Assembly (NCBI RefSeq): GCF_029589495.1
Contig: NZ_JAAIVF010000005.1
Coordinates: forward strand, 62,001 to 126,000
DNA: 64,000 nt
Source: Speluncibacter jeojiensis
Lineage (GTDB): Bacteria > Actinomycetota > Actinomycetes > Mycobacteriales > Mycobacteriaceae
Reading direction: 5' to 3'
The notes below the pieces were generated by a model that worked only from the letters and a program-made list of their open reading frames with translations, did no database searches and was not told where the DNA came from. The position numbers were made by a program, and so were the translations under genes. Positions 10,248-17,701 of this stretch are shown here, in pieces (the first letter of the stretch is position 1; each line of letters opens with the position of its first letter).

Positions 10248-10634
10248 TCAGCTGTCGACGAGGTCGCTGAGCTCGAGACCGGTGGCGGCCAGTGCGCCGT
10301 CGATGCTCGGGTGGACGAACACCGAGACCACATGGTCCTCGACGACGCGGAAGGCGATCGCCATGACTCCGCCCTCGCCCGCGGTGTCCGGCACCACCCC
10401 GCCCGTGGCGGTCTCCTCGCACACCACCACGCCGTGGTGGACGTACATCCTGCCCGGGGTCAGTGTGGTCTCGGCATCGTCGGCCCAGTCGCGCAGTGCG
10501 GCGAGTCCCTGGGCCGCGCCCTGCGGTGCGCCGATCTCGACGTCGTCGCTGGACAGTTGGAGCAGGGTGTCCAGGTCGCCGTCGTTGAGGGCGTCGTGCC
10601 ATGCCAAGACGGTGGCGATCTCCGATGTGCTCAT
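10248..10634 (-). CDS. SnoaL-like / NTF2-fold protein
   Basis: 128 residues from ATG 10634. Shape of a nuclear-transport-factor-2 fold: an N-terminal helix pair (VLAWHDALNDGDLDTLLQL), then the strand-loop DDVEIGAP, central helix with LRDWADDAETTL, and alternating strands to the end (VVCEETATGG, AIAFRVVEDHVVSVFV). Such small proteins act as ketosteroid-isomerase-like enzymes, epoxide hydrolases or mere binding domains; the catalytic residues cannot be assigned with confidence. Transcribed leftward, probably with the ThrE-like gene 11 bases downstream. Confidence 0.75.
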   Translation of the reverse strand: MSTSEIATVLAWHDALNDGDLDTLLQLSSDDVEIGAPQGAAQGLAALRDWADDAETTLTPGRMYVHHGVVVCEETATGGVVPDTAGEGGVMAIAFRVVEDHVVSVFVHPSIDGALAATGLELSDLVDS

Positions 10635-10736
10635 GCGGTCAACGCTAGTGGGTCGGCGTCCGGCCCACAGCCTGATGTGGGTGTGAGCGTCGGTGACGCG
10701 GCCGATAGGATGAGGCAGGTCCGCTCGCGGGCCGGT

Positions 10737-10809
10737 GCTGGAGTGGCGCAATTGGTAGCGCACCCGACTTGTAATCGGGCGGTTGAGGGTTCAAGTCCCT
10801 TCTCCAGCT
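10737..10809 (+). tRNA. tRNA-Thr (anticodon TGT)
   Basis: A full cloverleaf reads off the sequence: acceptor GCTGGAG/CTCCAGC, D stem GCGC/GCGC with AATTGGTA loop, anticodon stem CCCGA/TCGGG with loop CTTGTAA (anticodon TGT, reads ACA), T arm GAGGG-TTCAAGT-CCCTT. 73 nt, discriminator T; CCA is not encoded. No direct repeat or integrase nearby suggests use as an attachment site. Confidence 0.96.
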
Positions 10810-10923
10810 CTCAATTCTTGATCCGATCGACATCATCCGCAGCTCCTCACCTGCAACGTGTTCCGCGATGGTCGAGGACGCCTGAACACCACGCCGGCAA
10901 CCGCCGATCCTGCCCGGACCGAT

Positions 10924-10966
10924 TGTTTCTGAAACACGTTCAGTCGGTCGAGGCCGGTGTTAGGTT
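10924..10966 (+). promoter_or_regulatory. Candidate promoter and operator of the secreted lipase
   Basis: A perfect 13-base palindrome TGTTTC-T-GAAACA (10924-10936) lies just before TTCAGT (10938-10943); a TAGGTT -10-like box is at 10961-10966 with 17 bases between. This leaves a 5' leader of about 30 bases to the ATG. The palindrome is placed where a repressor or activator would act. No regulator identified. Confidence 0.35.
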
Positions 10967-11003
10967 GGCCGCCTCGTACATCGAATCGTCGCCCGGGGGT
11001 CCC

Positions 11004-12353
11004 ATGCGTAAGTGGTATGTGTCCGTTGTCGTGGCCGCGTTGACGCTCGTCGCGTCGGCGCTGGCGGCGCCTGCGATCGCCGGGGCGGACCCGGCGCCGG
11101 CGCCCGTCCCGGTGCCGTACAACTTCTTCTCCGGCATCGGTCCGGAGCTGCTCCACCCGGGCGGATCGCTGCCCGGTGAGAACGACTGGAACTGCAAGCC
11201 GACCGCGGCGCATCCGGAGCCGGTCATCCTGTTGCACGGCACCGCCGGGGGAGTGCAGACCAACTGGGGCACCTACGTACCGCTGCTGAAGAACGCGGGC
11301 TACTGCGTGTTCGGCCTGACGTACGGAGCGCTGCCCGGCACCCCGTGGCCGGTCAGTGCGATCGGCGGCATGATGCCGATCGAGCAGAGCGCGCAGCAAC
11401 TCTCGGTCTTCGTCGACAAGGTGCTCGCGGCGACGGGGGCGAGCAAGGTCGACTTCGTCGGCCACTCGCAGGGCACGCTGATGCCGAACTACTACGTGCG
11501 GTTCCTCGGTGGTGCGCCCAAGGTCGACAAGTACGTCTCGCTCGCGCCGCTGTGGGAGGGCACCGATGCGTTCGGCGCCGGCGAGATCCTGGCCGGGGTC
11601 AAGCAGTTCGGCCTGACCCCGGTGACCGATGCGACGATGGGCAAGCTGTGCCCGTCCTGTCTGGAGATGGCCTCGGGCTCGAACCTGATCAAGAAGATGA
11701 ACGCCGACGGCGGCCCGTACGCGCCGGGCGTGACCTACACCAACATCTCCACCCGGTACGACGAGTTCGTGGTGCCGTACACGAGCGGTCAGGTCCCCGG
11801 TCCGCATACGACCAACATCGTCGTGCAGGACAACTGCAGCCAGGACTACTCCGACCACATGGCGATCGCCGGATCGCCGGTCGCCGCCGGATACGTGCTC
11901 AACGCGCTCGATCCGCAGCATCCGCAGCCCGTGCCATGCGTGTTCGTGCCGCGCTCACGGGTAGCGGTGGCGCGCCAGGTGCAGACCGTGGGGGTCGCCG
12001 TCGGGTCCGAGCGCCGCAAGCGCCGGCACCATCTCGCTGGTGACCAGCCCGTGCTCGGCGGTGAGCTCGTCGACCACGTCGAACACGGCGGCGATGTTCC
12101 CTGGGGTGTCGATGACCACCGTGGTCACCGGGACGTGCCTCCCCAGCGCGAAGAGCTTGTCGCCGTGCGGTCGGTCGTCGCCGTGAAATCCCCAGATCCC
12201 TCGCAGCGCGGTGGCGCCCCGCGCCGGGGAGATCTGCCGCAGCCGCCGGATCAGTGCGCGGTGGATCGGCATGCCCTGGTGCCGTGCGGACTCGTCGGTG
12301 TAGATCATCAGCTTCTGCCACAACGGAAGTCCGTGGGCGTCGGTCGCAGGTAA
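11004..12353 (+). CDS. Secreted triacylglycerol lipase/esterase; abnormal 3' end
   Basis: 449 residues as read. Signal peptide of ~27 residues ending near AIAGA-DP. Alpha/beta-hydrolase fold: oxyanion segment PVILLHGTAGG (about residue 75), nucleophile elbow VGHSQGT (about 156), acid in the ISTRYDEFVVPYTSG segment and His in CSQDYSDHMAIAGSP. This is the lipase class 2 / EstA family common in Rhodococcus and Nocardia, secreted and acting on ester lipids. Family members end soon after the VPC motif (here near base 11940), but no stop is present there and the frame stays open for ~400 bases antisense to the DUF190 gene. The extra ~135 residues (Arg/Gly/Val-rich) look like non-coding translation. 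Either a stop or frame was lost, or the read has an error. Confidence 0.75.
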   Translation: MRKWYVSVVVAALTLVASALAAPAIAGADPAPAPVPVPYNFFSGIGPELLHPGGSLPGENDWNCKPTAAHPEPVILLHGTAGGVQTNWGTYVPLLKNAGYCVFGLTYGALPGTPWPVSAIGGMMPIEQSAQQLSVFVDKVLAATGASKVDFVGHSQGTLMPNYYVRFLGGAPKVDKYVSLAPLWEGTDAFGAGEILAGVKQFGLTPVTDATMGKLCPSCLEMASGSNLIKKMNADGGPYAPGVTYTNISTRYDEFVVPYTSGQVPGPHTTNIVVQDNCSQDYSDHMAIAGSPVAAGYVLNALDPQHPQPVPCVFVPRSRVAVARQVQTVGVAVGSERRKRRHHLAGDQPVLGGELVDHVEHGGDVPWGVDDHRGHRDVPPQREELVAVRSVVAVKSPDPSQRGGAPRRGDLPQPPDQCAVDRHALVPCGLVGVDHQLLPQRKSVGVGRR

Positions 12354-13067
12354 GGGGTGCGGGCGGTCGAACAGCGTGCCGTCGCGCTTGCAGACCCGTA
12401 CCCGCTCGAGCGTGATCATCGGTTCGTGCAGCAGCGCCGCGACCTCAGGCAGCACCTCGGCCATCAGCGGTCCGGGGGCGATCGTGTGGACCATCAGCGG
12501 CACGTTCGCGTTGCCGGAGAAGAACCTCGCGCGTTCGCGGCGACCGGCGACCGTGCCGTCGACGCCGAGCAGGACGGTCGCCCCGGCGGCGCCGCGCCGA
12601 TGCAGCAACTCGCAGACCTCGACGAACGTCGGCCGGCGCGAACACCGTTCGTGTCGGCCCAGGTAGATGGTCGCCTTGGCCGCCTCGTGGAGATCCTCGG
12701 GCAGCTCGATCGTCGCGGGTGCGCTGCGCAGCAGCCGGGAATGCTCCAGCGTGACCAGCCCGCGGTGTTCGAGCGCGCCGATCGCCGGCAGCAGCTTCTC
12801 GATGCGCGGGGTCGTGTCGACGGCGGCGGCGGCCATCGGCGGGTCTTCCGACAGGCTCAGCAACTGGTCGGTGCGCAGCCGATGCTTGACGCCGAAGCCC
12901 TCCACCCCGCGGAGCACCACCGACGCGGCGACCTGCTGTTCGGTGAACCTGCCGACGATCGCGTCGGCCAGGAATCCCTCCGAGGTCCGTTGCCGCTCAC
13001 CGAAATACGCGGTCAGCTTCAACCCGTCGGTCAGGAGCGGTCCCGTCGCGCCGTGTCCGTCACTCAC
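11955..13067 (-). CDS. Triple DUF190-domain protein of the fluoride module
   Basis: 370 residues, GTG start at 13067 overlapping the crcB2 stop (GTGA). Three consecutive DUF190-like units can be aligned by eye: about 15-112 (LTAYFGERQRTSEGFLAD), 128-230 (ATIYLGRHERCSRRP) and 248-352 (LMIYTDESARHQGMPIHRA), each starting with a strand ending in Y-x-[GD]-E, a helix, then a HFG/WGF-type turn and a second strand. DUF190 proteins are usually single-domain (~100 residues), PII/ferredoxin-like in fold and are often encoded with crcB. Here the three units would form an intramolecular trimer. Role in fluoride resistance is inferred from the operon; no ligand is known to me. Confidence 0.85.
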   Translation of the reverse strand: MSDGHGATGPLLTDGLKLTAYFGERQRTSEGFLADAIVGRFTEQQVAASVVLRGVEGFGVKHRLRTDQLLSLSEDPPMAAAAVDTTPRIEKLLPAIGALEHRGLVTLEHSRLLRSAPATIELPEDLHEAAKATIYLGRHERCSRRPTFVEVCELLHRRGAAGATVLLGVDGTVAGRRERARFFSGNANVPLMVHTIAPGPLMAEVLPEVAALLHEPMITLERVRVCKRDGTLFDRPHPLPATDAHGLPLWQKLMIYTDESARHQGMPIHRALIRRLRQISPARGATALRGIWGFHGDDRPHGDKLFALGRHVPVTTVVIDTPGNIAAVFDVVDELTAEHGLVTSEMVPALAALGPDGDPHGLHLARHRYP

Positions 13068-13429
13068 AACCGCCCTCCAATCCAGTGGCCCACGGCCGCG
13101 GCGGCGAGGCCGGCCGCGAGGCTGAGCACGACGTTGAGCGCCCCGGCGGCAAGCCGGCGTTCCTCGCTCATCCGCTGGGTCTCGAACATCCAGGTCGAGA
13201 ACGTCGTATAGGCGCCGACCGCCGCGGTGCCCGCCAGCAGCGTGGCTGTGTGGCCGAGCGCGAGGCCGGTGACCAGACCCAGCGCGACCGCGCCGCTGAT
13301 GTTGACCGCCAGTGTGCCGAAGGGGAATCCGCGCCCGGTGCGCCGGGACACCGTGGAGTCCACGAGGAAACGCAGCACCGCGCCGCAGCCGCCGATGACC
13401 ATCACGCCCGCCCAGATTGCCACGCTCAT
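13064..13429 (-). CDS. crcB2: Fluoride channel Fluc subunit 2
   Basis: 121 residues, four transmembrane helices. The family signature is present: [12 protein letters not shown] at the N-terminus, [13 protein letters not shown] (conserved Asn in helix 2), and [12 protein letters not shown] (the Phe-box/TTFST segment that lines the fluoride pore). Fluc channels are antiparallel dimers; the paired crcB1 upstream suggests a heterodimer. The ATG overlaps the crcB1 stop (ATGA) and the stop overlaps the next gene (GTGA). Passive fluoride export across the membrane. Confidence 0.94.
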   Translation of the reverse strand: MSVAIWAGVMVIGGCGAVLRFLVDSTVSRRTGRGFPFGTLAVNISGAVALGLVTGLALGHTATLLAGTAAVGAYTTFSTWMFETQRMSEERRLAAGALNVVLSLAAGLAAAAVGHWIGGRL

Positions 13430-13824
13430 GCCAGCACCCGCACGCGACGCGTCGCCGAACTCGCCAGGTGCACCGCGAGCAGTCCGCAGATCACGCTCGC
13501 CACCACATAGGACGAGGCCAGCAGGTACTCGCCGTGCTGCAGCATCAGCACCGTCTCGACCTGCATCGTCGAGAACGTGGTCAGGCCGCCGCAGACCCCG
13601 GTGCCCAGCATCGGCCGCCGGTAACTCGACAGCGGTAGGCGCTCCTGCAGCCTCGTCGAGAAATAGCCCAGCAGCGCCGCGCCGACGATGTTGACGACGA
13701 ACGTCGACCAGGGCCAGCCGTGCGGATTGCTCACCAGCACCGTGCCCAGCGCGGCGCGGGCCGCGGTGCCCACGGCGCCGCCCACGAAGATCGCCGCCAG
13801 TTCCCGCCGGTCGTATCCGGCCAT
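13426..13824 (-). CDS. crcB1: Fluoride channel Fluc subunit 1
   Basis: 132 residues from ATG 13824, with an AGGAGG ribosome site 8 bases upstream; upstream in-frame sequence is untypical and covers the riboswitch candidate, so it is excluded. Four helices with [26 protein letters not shown] and [15 protein letters not shown], the Fluc signatures. First gene of crcB1-crcB2-DUF190. It is likely controlled by the structured leader at 13858-13914. Confidence 0.94.
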   Translation of the reverse strand: MAGYDRRELAAIFVGGAVGTAARAALGTVLVSNPHGWPWSTFVVNIVGAALLGYFSTRLQERLPLSSYRRPMLGTGVCGGLTTFSTMQVETVLMLQHGEYLLASSYVVASVICGLLAVHLASSATRRVRVLA

Positions 13825-13857
13825 CGGTTCCTCCTGCCCATGCAACGAAACGCTTGG

Positions 13858-13914
13858 GTAGGGACCGTTGGCGGCGCGAGGACCGCGGTTGGTTCCGGCG
13901 AGCCCCACCGCCGG
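13858..13914 (-). promoter_or_regulatory. Candidate fluoride riboswitch (crcB motif), variant
   Basis: Read on the minus strand the leader of crcB1 folds with the exact spacing of the fluoride riboswitch: P2 5' strand GGCG (13912-13909), two bases, P1 5' GGGGC (13906-13902), one base, P2 3' CGCC (13900-13897, extendable to CCGGCG/CGCCGG), a linker with AACC, P3 GCGG/CCGC (13886-13883/13874-13871), five bases CAACG, P1 3' GTCCC (13865-13861) and then UAC. It departs from the consensus at GAUG and UGAUG: the conserved A6-U38 contact would be G-C here, while the A40-U48 pair is kept. Position, 34 bases before the crcB1 ATG, fits. Confidence 0.55.
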
Positions 13915-14019
13915 GTGTCCGAGTGACCGCATCAGGGTAACCGCCAGGGGTTTCCGCCGCCGATGTCGCCCCGCCGGTCACCGGTGACCGGCAGTTTCGG
14001 CAACGACGACTCTCAACAT

Positions 14020-14036
14020 TTGCGCAGTGCAATACT
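14020..14036 (+). promoter_or_regulatory. MarR gene -10 box with overlapping operator palindrome
   Basis: AATACT (14031-14036) stands 6 bases before the ATG, as in leaderless actinobacterial promoters. It overlaps TTGC-GCAGT-GCAA (14020-14032), an inverted repeat of the kind MarR dimers bind, which suggests autoregulation. Confidence 0.42.
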
Positions 14037-14042
14037 TGTGCC

Positions 14043-14519
14043 ATGTCTGCCGCGCACCAGCCCACCGACCCCGAGATCAACGCCTTCCAGACCGCCACTC
14101 GCGACCTGATCGGGGTGGCGCTGCACAGCTTGGAGATCCTCGACGGTGAGGTGTCGTTGCCGCAGTTCCGAATGATGCTCGCGCTCAACGATCTCGGCTG
14201 TGTGGCCTCGTCCCGGGTGGCCGAGGCGCTCGGCCTCGGTGCGTCGTCGGTGACCCGGCTCGCGGACCGCCTGCACGCCTCCGGGCACGTGCTGCGCGGC
14301 GAGGATCCGCGTAGCCGCAGCGTGGTGACCCTCGAGTTGAGTCCGCATGGTCATGACGTCGTCGACAAGGTGCTCGACTGGCGGCACCGGGAGTTGTCCC
14401 GGATCCTGTCCCGGCTCGCCCCGGGCGAACTGGCGCAGACGGTCGCCGGACTCGAGCACTTCCACCAGGTCGTCGGCGAGGAGTACACGGCTGACCTGCA
14501 CGGGCCGGTTCCGTTGTGA
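14043..14519 (+). CDS. MarR-family transcriptional regulator
   Basis: 158 residues. Winged helix-turn-helix of the MarR type: helix region LPQFRMMLALNDLG, recognition helix ASSRVAEALGLGASSVTRLADRL (about 58-80), wing with DPRSRSVVTLELSPHG (D-x-R-S-x pattern, about 92-107), and a C-terminal dimerisation helix pair. Its stop overlaps the start of the ClC channel gene (GTGA), so it probably controls its own operon through a phenolic, oxidant or ionic signal that cannot be told from sequence. A promoter box lies 6 bases before the start, implying a leaderless transcript. Confidence 0.88.
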   Translation: MSAAHQPTDPEINAFQTATRDLIGVALHSLEILDGEVSLPQFRMMLALNDLGCVASSRVAEALGLGASSVTRLADRLHASGHVLRGEDPRSRSVVTLELSPHGHDVVDKVLDWRHRELSRILSRLAPGELAQTVAGLEHFHQVVGEEYTADLHGPVPL

Positions 14520-16264
14520 CCGGGGGCAGGGCCACCGCCGCGGCCGACGGCGGTCGCCACGAGAGCCGGGCGGCGTACCTGGGCGACTTCTCGGTCAAAC
14601 CGCGGATGCTCATGGTGACGGCGTGGGCGCTGGTCGTCGGAGCCTTCGGCGGACTGGCGGCGTGGGCCCTGCTCAAACTGATCGGGCTGGTCACCAACCT
14701 CGTCTTCTATCAGCGGGTGGACACCGCGCTGGTCGCCCCCAGCGGCGCGCACGATCCGTGGTGGCTGATCCTCACGGCCCCGATCGTCGGCGGCCTGATC
14801 GTCGGGCTGATGGCGCGGTTCGGTTCCGAGAAGATCCGGGGCCACGGCATGCCCGAGGCCATCGAGGCGATTCTCACCGGCGGCAGCACCGTGCAGCCGA
14901 AGGTGGCTGTGCTCAAACCGATCTCGGCCGCGGTCAGCATCGGCACCGGTGGACCGTTCGGCGCCGAGGGCCCGATCATCATGACCGGCGGGGCGATCGG
15001 CTCGATCCTCGCGCAGAGCCTGCACCTGACCGCCGACGAACGCAAGACGCTGCTGGTCTCGGGCGCCGCGGCGGGGATGGCCGCGACCTTCAACTCGCCG
15101 ATGGCCGCGGTGCTGCTGGCGGTCGAACTGCTGCTGTTCGAGTGGCGGCCGCGCAGCTTCACCCCGGTGGTCGCCGCGGTCGCGGTGGCCACCGTCGTCC
15201 GCGGCTACCTGATCGGCACCGGGCCGATCTTCCCCGTCGACGCGGCCGGCCTGCACGTGACCACCATCGCGAACCTGCTCGCCGTCGTCGTCGGCGTCAG
15301 TGGCGGCCTGCTCGCGGTGGTCGCCACCTGGCTGGTCTACAAGGCGGAGGACGGCTTCGGGCGGTTGCCGATCCACTGGATGTGGTGGCCCGCGATCGGC
15401 GGCGTGATCATCGGCATCGGCGGATTGATCGAACCGCGTGCACTCGGCGTCGGCTACGACGTCATCGACGAGCTGCTCACCGGCAAGGCCACCCTCGGCT
15501 TGATCCTCGGGATCCTGTTCGTCAAGACGATCATCTGGTCCGGGTCGCTGGGCTCGGGGACCTCCGGCGGCGTGCTGGCGCCGGTGTTCATGATCGGCGG
15601 CTCGCTCGGCGCCCTCGAGGGCATGCTCTTCCCGGCGATGATCCCCGGCTTCTGGGCGATGCTCGGCCTGGCCGCAGTGGTCGGCGGCGTGATGCGCTCC
15701 CCGCTGACCGGCGTCGTCTTCACCCTCGAGCTGACCCACGTGTGGGGCGCCGCGCTGCCGCTGCTGATCGCCTCCACCGCCGGTTACACGCTCTCGGTGC
15801 TGGTGCTCAAGCGGTCGGTGCTGACCGAGAAGATCTCGCGTCGCGGGCTGCACCTGACCCGCGAGTACTCCACCGACCCGCTGGAGACCTTCTTTGCCGA
15901 GGAGGTGATGAGCAGTGACCCCGACGCGGTGGTGCGGGCCCGGGGGCTGCTCGACGAGGACGGCACCGCCGCGCCGGCGGTGGTGGTCCGCACGAACGAC
16001 ACCCTGCGGCACGTGGCGTACGAGTTCGCCGAGCACCACGTGTCGGTCGCGCCGGTCGTCGAGGACGGGGAACCGGTCGGGATGATCACGCTGACGAACC
16101 TGCTGGAGGCCCGGCTGCACGATCTGACCGAGGAGCGCCACCGTGAGCGGCTGCTGATGCGGCCGGCCGGACTGCGGGGGACCGTCCCCGACCCCGGACC
16201 GCCCCCGCCGCGCCGCCACGAGACACGCGGTCACGAGGCGCCCGAACCGTTCGATCCTGCGTGA
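14516..16264 (+). CDS. ClC-family chloride channel/antiporter with CBS domain
   Basis: 582 residues from GTG. About ten to twelve membrane helices (35-440) with the ClC selectivity signatures: GHGMPEAI (equivalent of GSGIP), GTGGPFGAEGPI (GxEGP, with the gating glutamate of proton-coupled exchangers) and GSGTSGGVLAPVF (GxFxP equivalent). The cytosolic C-terminus carries a CBS motif (about 465-545: TNDTLRHVAYEFAEHHVSVAPVVEDG) that usually senses nucleotides, then a Pro/Arg/His-rich tail. Retention of the glutamate argues for H+/Cl- exchange rather than a plain channel. Neither selectivity loop has the substitutions typical of the fluoride-exporting CLC-F class. Co-transcribed with the MarR gene. 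Confidence 0.92.
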   Translation: MTGGRATAAADGGRHESRAAYLGDFSVKPRMLMVTAWALVVGAFGGLAAWALLKLIGLVTNLVFYQRVDTALVAPSGAHDPWWLILTAPIVGGLIVGLMARFGSEKIRGHGMPEAIEAILTGGSTVQPKVAVLKPISAAVSIGTGGPFGAEGPIIMTGGAIGSILAQSLHLTADERKTLLVSGAAAGMAATFNSPMAAVLLAVELLLFEWRPRSFTPVVAAVAVATVVRGYLIGTGPIFPVDAAGLHVTTIANLLAVVVGVSGGLLAVVATWLVYKAEDGFGRLPIHWMWWPAIGGVIIGIGGLIEPRALGVGYDVIDELLTGKATLGLILGILFVKTIIWSGSLGSGTSGGVLAPVFMIGGSLGALEGMLFPAMIPGFWAMLGLAAVVGGVMRSPLTGVVFTLELTHVWGAALPLLIASTAGYTLSVLVLKRSVLTEKISRRGLHLTREYSTDPLETFFAEEVMSSDPDAVVRARGLLDEDGTAAPAVVVRTNDTLRHVAYEFAEHHVSVAPVVEDGEPVGMITLTNLLEARLHDLTEERHRERLLMRPAGLRGTVPDPGPPPPRRHETRGHEAPEPFDPA

Positions 16265-16284
16265 GCCGGCGACGACAGCGACGC

Positions 16285-17193
16285 TCAGGCCGAGGGGTCG
16301 TGCTCGATCTGGGTGTAGACCTCGCTGCCGCGGATCGGGCGCTTGCGGCGGGTGCCGGGGATGCGCGCGACCAGGTCGGTCAGTGGCTCGACCACCCGGT
16401 TCAGTGCCAGCACGGTCTCCTGCAGCGACAGCAGCGTCGGCTCGAGTTCCTTGAGCGACTCGAGGGTGTCGCCGAGCTCGAGCAGCTGGTCGAGGGTGCC
16501 GCCCTCGGCGGTGAGCTTCTCGAGGAAGCCGCCGTCCTCGAGAAGCTGCTGCGCGAGACCGTCCTCGCGCAGCACCCGCTCGAGCAGTCCGCCCTCCTCG
16601 GTGACCCGATCCAGAGCGCCGCCGCTGGCGAGCAGCCGGTCGACCGGACCGCCCTCGGCGAACAACTGCTGAAGCGGTCCGTTCTCGGCGAGAACGCGCT
16701 CGATCAGGCCGCCGGGCTCGGTGAACTTGTCGATCGGACCGTCCTTGGCGACCAGCCGGTCGATCAGGCCCTCGCGCTGGAGCAGCCGGTCCAGCGGGCC
16801 GCCGTCCTGCATGAGACGGTCCAGCGGGCCGCCCTCGGCGAGGATCCGGTCGACCGAGCCGCCCGGGCTGGTGAACCGCTCGACGACGCCGTCCTCGGCG
16901 AGGACCCGGTCGAGCGCCCCGCCGGGCGCCAGCGCGCGACCGAGCGGGCGGTCGTCGGAGGTGACCGCGGTGAGCCGCTGCAGCAGCACGACCGGGCCGT
17001 TCGGGTCGGCGAGCGTCCGGGTGAGCTGTTCGACGAGGCCGCCAGGGCCGAGCACCATCGCGAACTGGTCGGCGTATCCGCCCTTACGGCGGATCGGGCC
17101 GTCGGGCGCGACCAACTGCCCCATCCCGAGCGTCGCCTGCGTCGCGGCGACGGTCACCCGGACCGGGAGCGTGAACACGTCCATCAAACCCAT
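16285..17193 (-). CDS. Decapeptide-repeat protein of unknown function
   Basis: 302 residues; not a family I recognise. After a ~50-residue N-terminus (MGLMDVFTLPVRVTVAATQA) the chain falls into an exact 10-residue period. Residues 91-240 are 15 unbroken units of pattern x-G-x-[LIV]-[DE]-[RKQ]-[LVF]-[LTM]-x-x, for example GGPLDRLMQD, GGPLDRLLQR, EGLIDRLVAK, DGPIDKFTEP. Weaker units extend from about 31 and to about 270. No Cys, no signal peptide, no membrane helix. The strict Gly at position 2 plus LDRLL core suggests a helical solenoid or short-helix stack. Basic tail TRRKRPIRG near the end. Lies convergent to the ClC gene with 20 bases between; it is alone in its unit. Confidence 0.85.
   Translation of the reverse strand: MGLMDVFTLPVRVTVAATQATLGMGQLVAPDGPIRRKGGYADQFAMVLGPGGLVEQLTRTLADPNGPVVLLQRLTAVTSDDRPLGRALAPGGALDRVLAEDGVVERFTSPGGSVDRILAEGGPLDRLMQDGGPLDRLLQREGLIDRLVAKDGPIDKFTEPGGLIERVLAENGPLQQLFAEGGPVDRLLASGGALDRVTEEGGLLERVLREDGLAQQLLEDGGFLEKLTAEGGTLDQLLELGDTLESLKELEPTLLSLQETVLALNRVVEPLTDLVARIPGTRRKRPIRGSEVYTQIEHDPSA
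16474..16923 (-). repeat. Fifteen tandem 30-bp coding repeats
   Basis: DNA encoding residues 91-240 of the decapeptide protein; each 30-bp unit keeps phase with codons, with units such as cgg-tcc-agc-ggg-ccg visible on the plus strand. Units diverge at the DNA level, so the array is old and held by selection on protein. Confidence 0.85.
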
Positions 17194-17268
17194 GCGCAGA
17201 CCTTATCGTCACCGCCGGTGTGGTCCCAGCCCTTCGGCCCGGGACCGGAGTGCTCGGGACGGGGTGAT

Positions 17269-17589
17269 TCAGGACTGGGACACGAGGTGCAGGCCGGTCA
17301 CGCAGACCACGATCCCCGCGACGAAGGCGATCTTGAGCGCGGACGCGGACTCGGAACCGGTGATCATGGCGTACGCGACGGTCAGCGACGCCCCGATCCC
17401 GACCCACACCGCGTATGCGGTGCTGGCCGGCAGGGTGCGGGTGGCGTGGGCGAGGCCCAGCATGCTCAGCACCAGTGCGACGACGAAGATCAGCGACGGC
17501 GCGAGCCGGGTGAAGCCGTGCGACTTGCCGAGCGCTGTCGCCCACACCGCTTCGAGGACTCCTGCCAACAACAAAGTGACCCAAGCCAT
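17269..17589 (-). CDS. gdx: Guanidinium exporter Gdx (SMR family, SugE type)
   Basis: 106 residues, four transmembrane helices. The N-terminal GVLEAVWATALGKSHGFTRL contains the membrane Glu13-equivalent and the W-A-T-x-x-x-K/x-S-H-G-F-T pattern of Gdx rather than the Y-S-E-G-F-T of EmrE; LPASTAYAVWVGIGA matches the Gdx helix 3 signature. It exports guanidinium in exchange for protons as an antiparallel dimer. The guanidine-III riboswitch right upstream settles the substrate. An AGGAGG ribosome site (17600-17605) lies between riboswitch and ATG. Confidence 0.95.
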   Translation of the reverse strand: MAWVTLLLAGVLEAVWATALGKSHGFTRLAPSLIFVVALVLSMLGLAHATRTLPASTAYAVWVGIGASLTVAYAMITGSESASALKIAFVAGIVVCVTGLHLVSQS

Positions 17590-17608
17590 GACGAGGCCGC
17601 CTCCTGAA

Positions 17609-17650
17609 GCGCCGTCTTTTCGCTGACCGGGTACGGCGCACCTCGTCCGG
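17609..17650 (-). promoter_or_regulatory. Guanidine-III riboswitch (ykkC-III)
   Basis: On the minus strand the 42-nt element begins CCGGACGAGGTGCGCCGTAC and ends CCCGGTCAG-cgaaa-AGACGGCGC. This matches the Thermobifida fusca guanidine-III aptamer as I remember it almost base for base, including the CCGG/CCGG and GCGCCGT/ACGGCGC stems that make the double pseudoknot. Its 3' end is three bases from the ribosome site of gdx, so ligand binding would act on translation initiation. Confidence 0.95.
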
Positions 17651-17701
17651 GGGTCGGGTCGACGTCTTCACCAGTACCGGCGGAGACGCTCCGAGTCAAG
17701 T

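Noticed and set aside
10737-10809. tRNA-Thr as an attachment site of an integrated element
   Set aside because: No integrase gene, no duplicated 3' end of the tRNA in the window and normal composition on both sides.
14516-16264. Fluoride-exporting CLC-F identity for the ClC protein
   Set aside because: The protein keeps GHGMP and GAEGP loops of Cl-/H+ exchangers and a CBS domain; CLC-F proteins differ in these loops and lack CBS.
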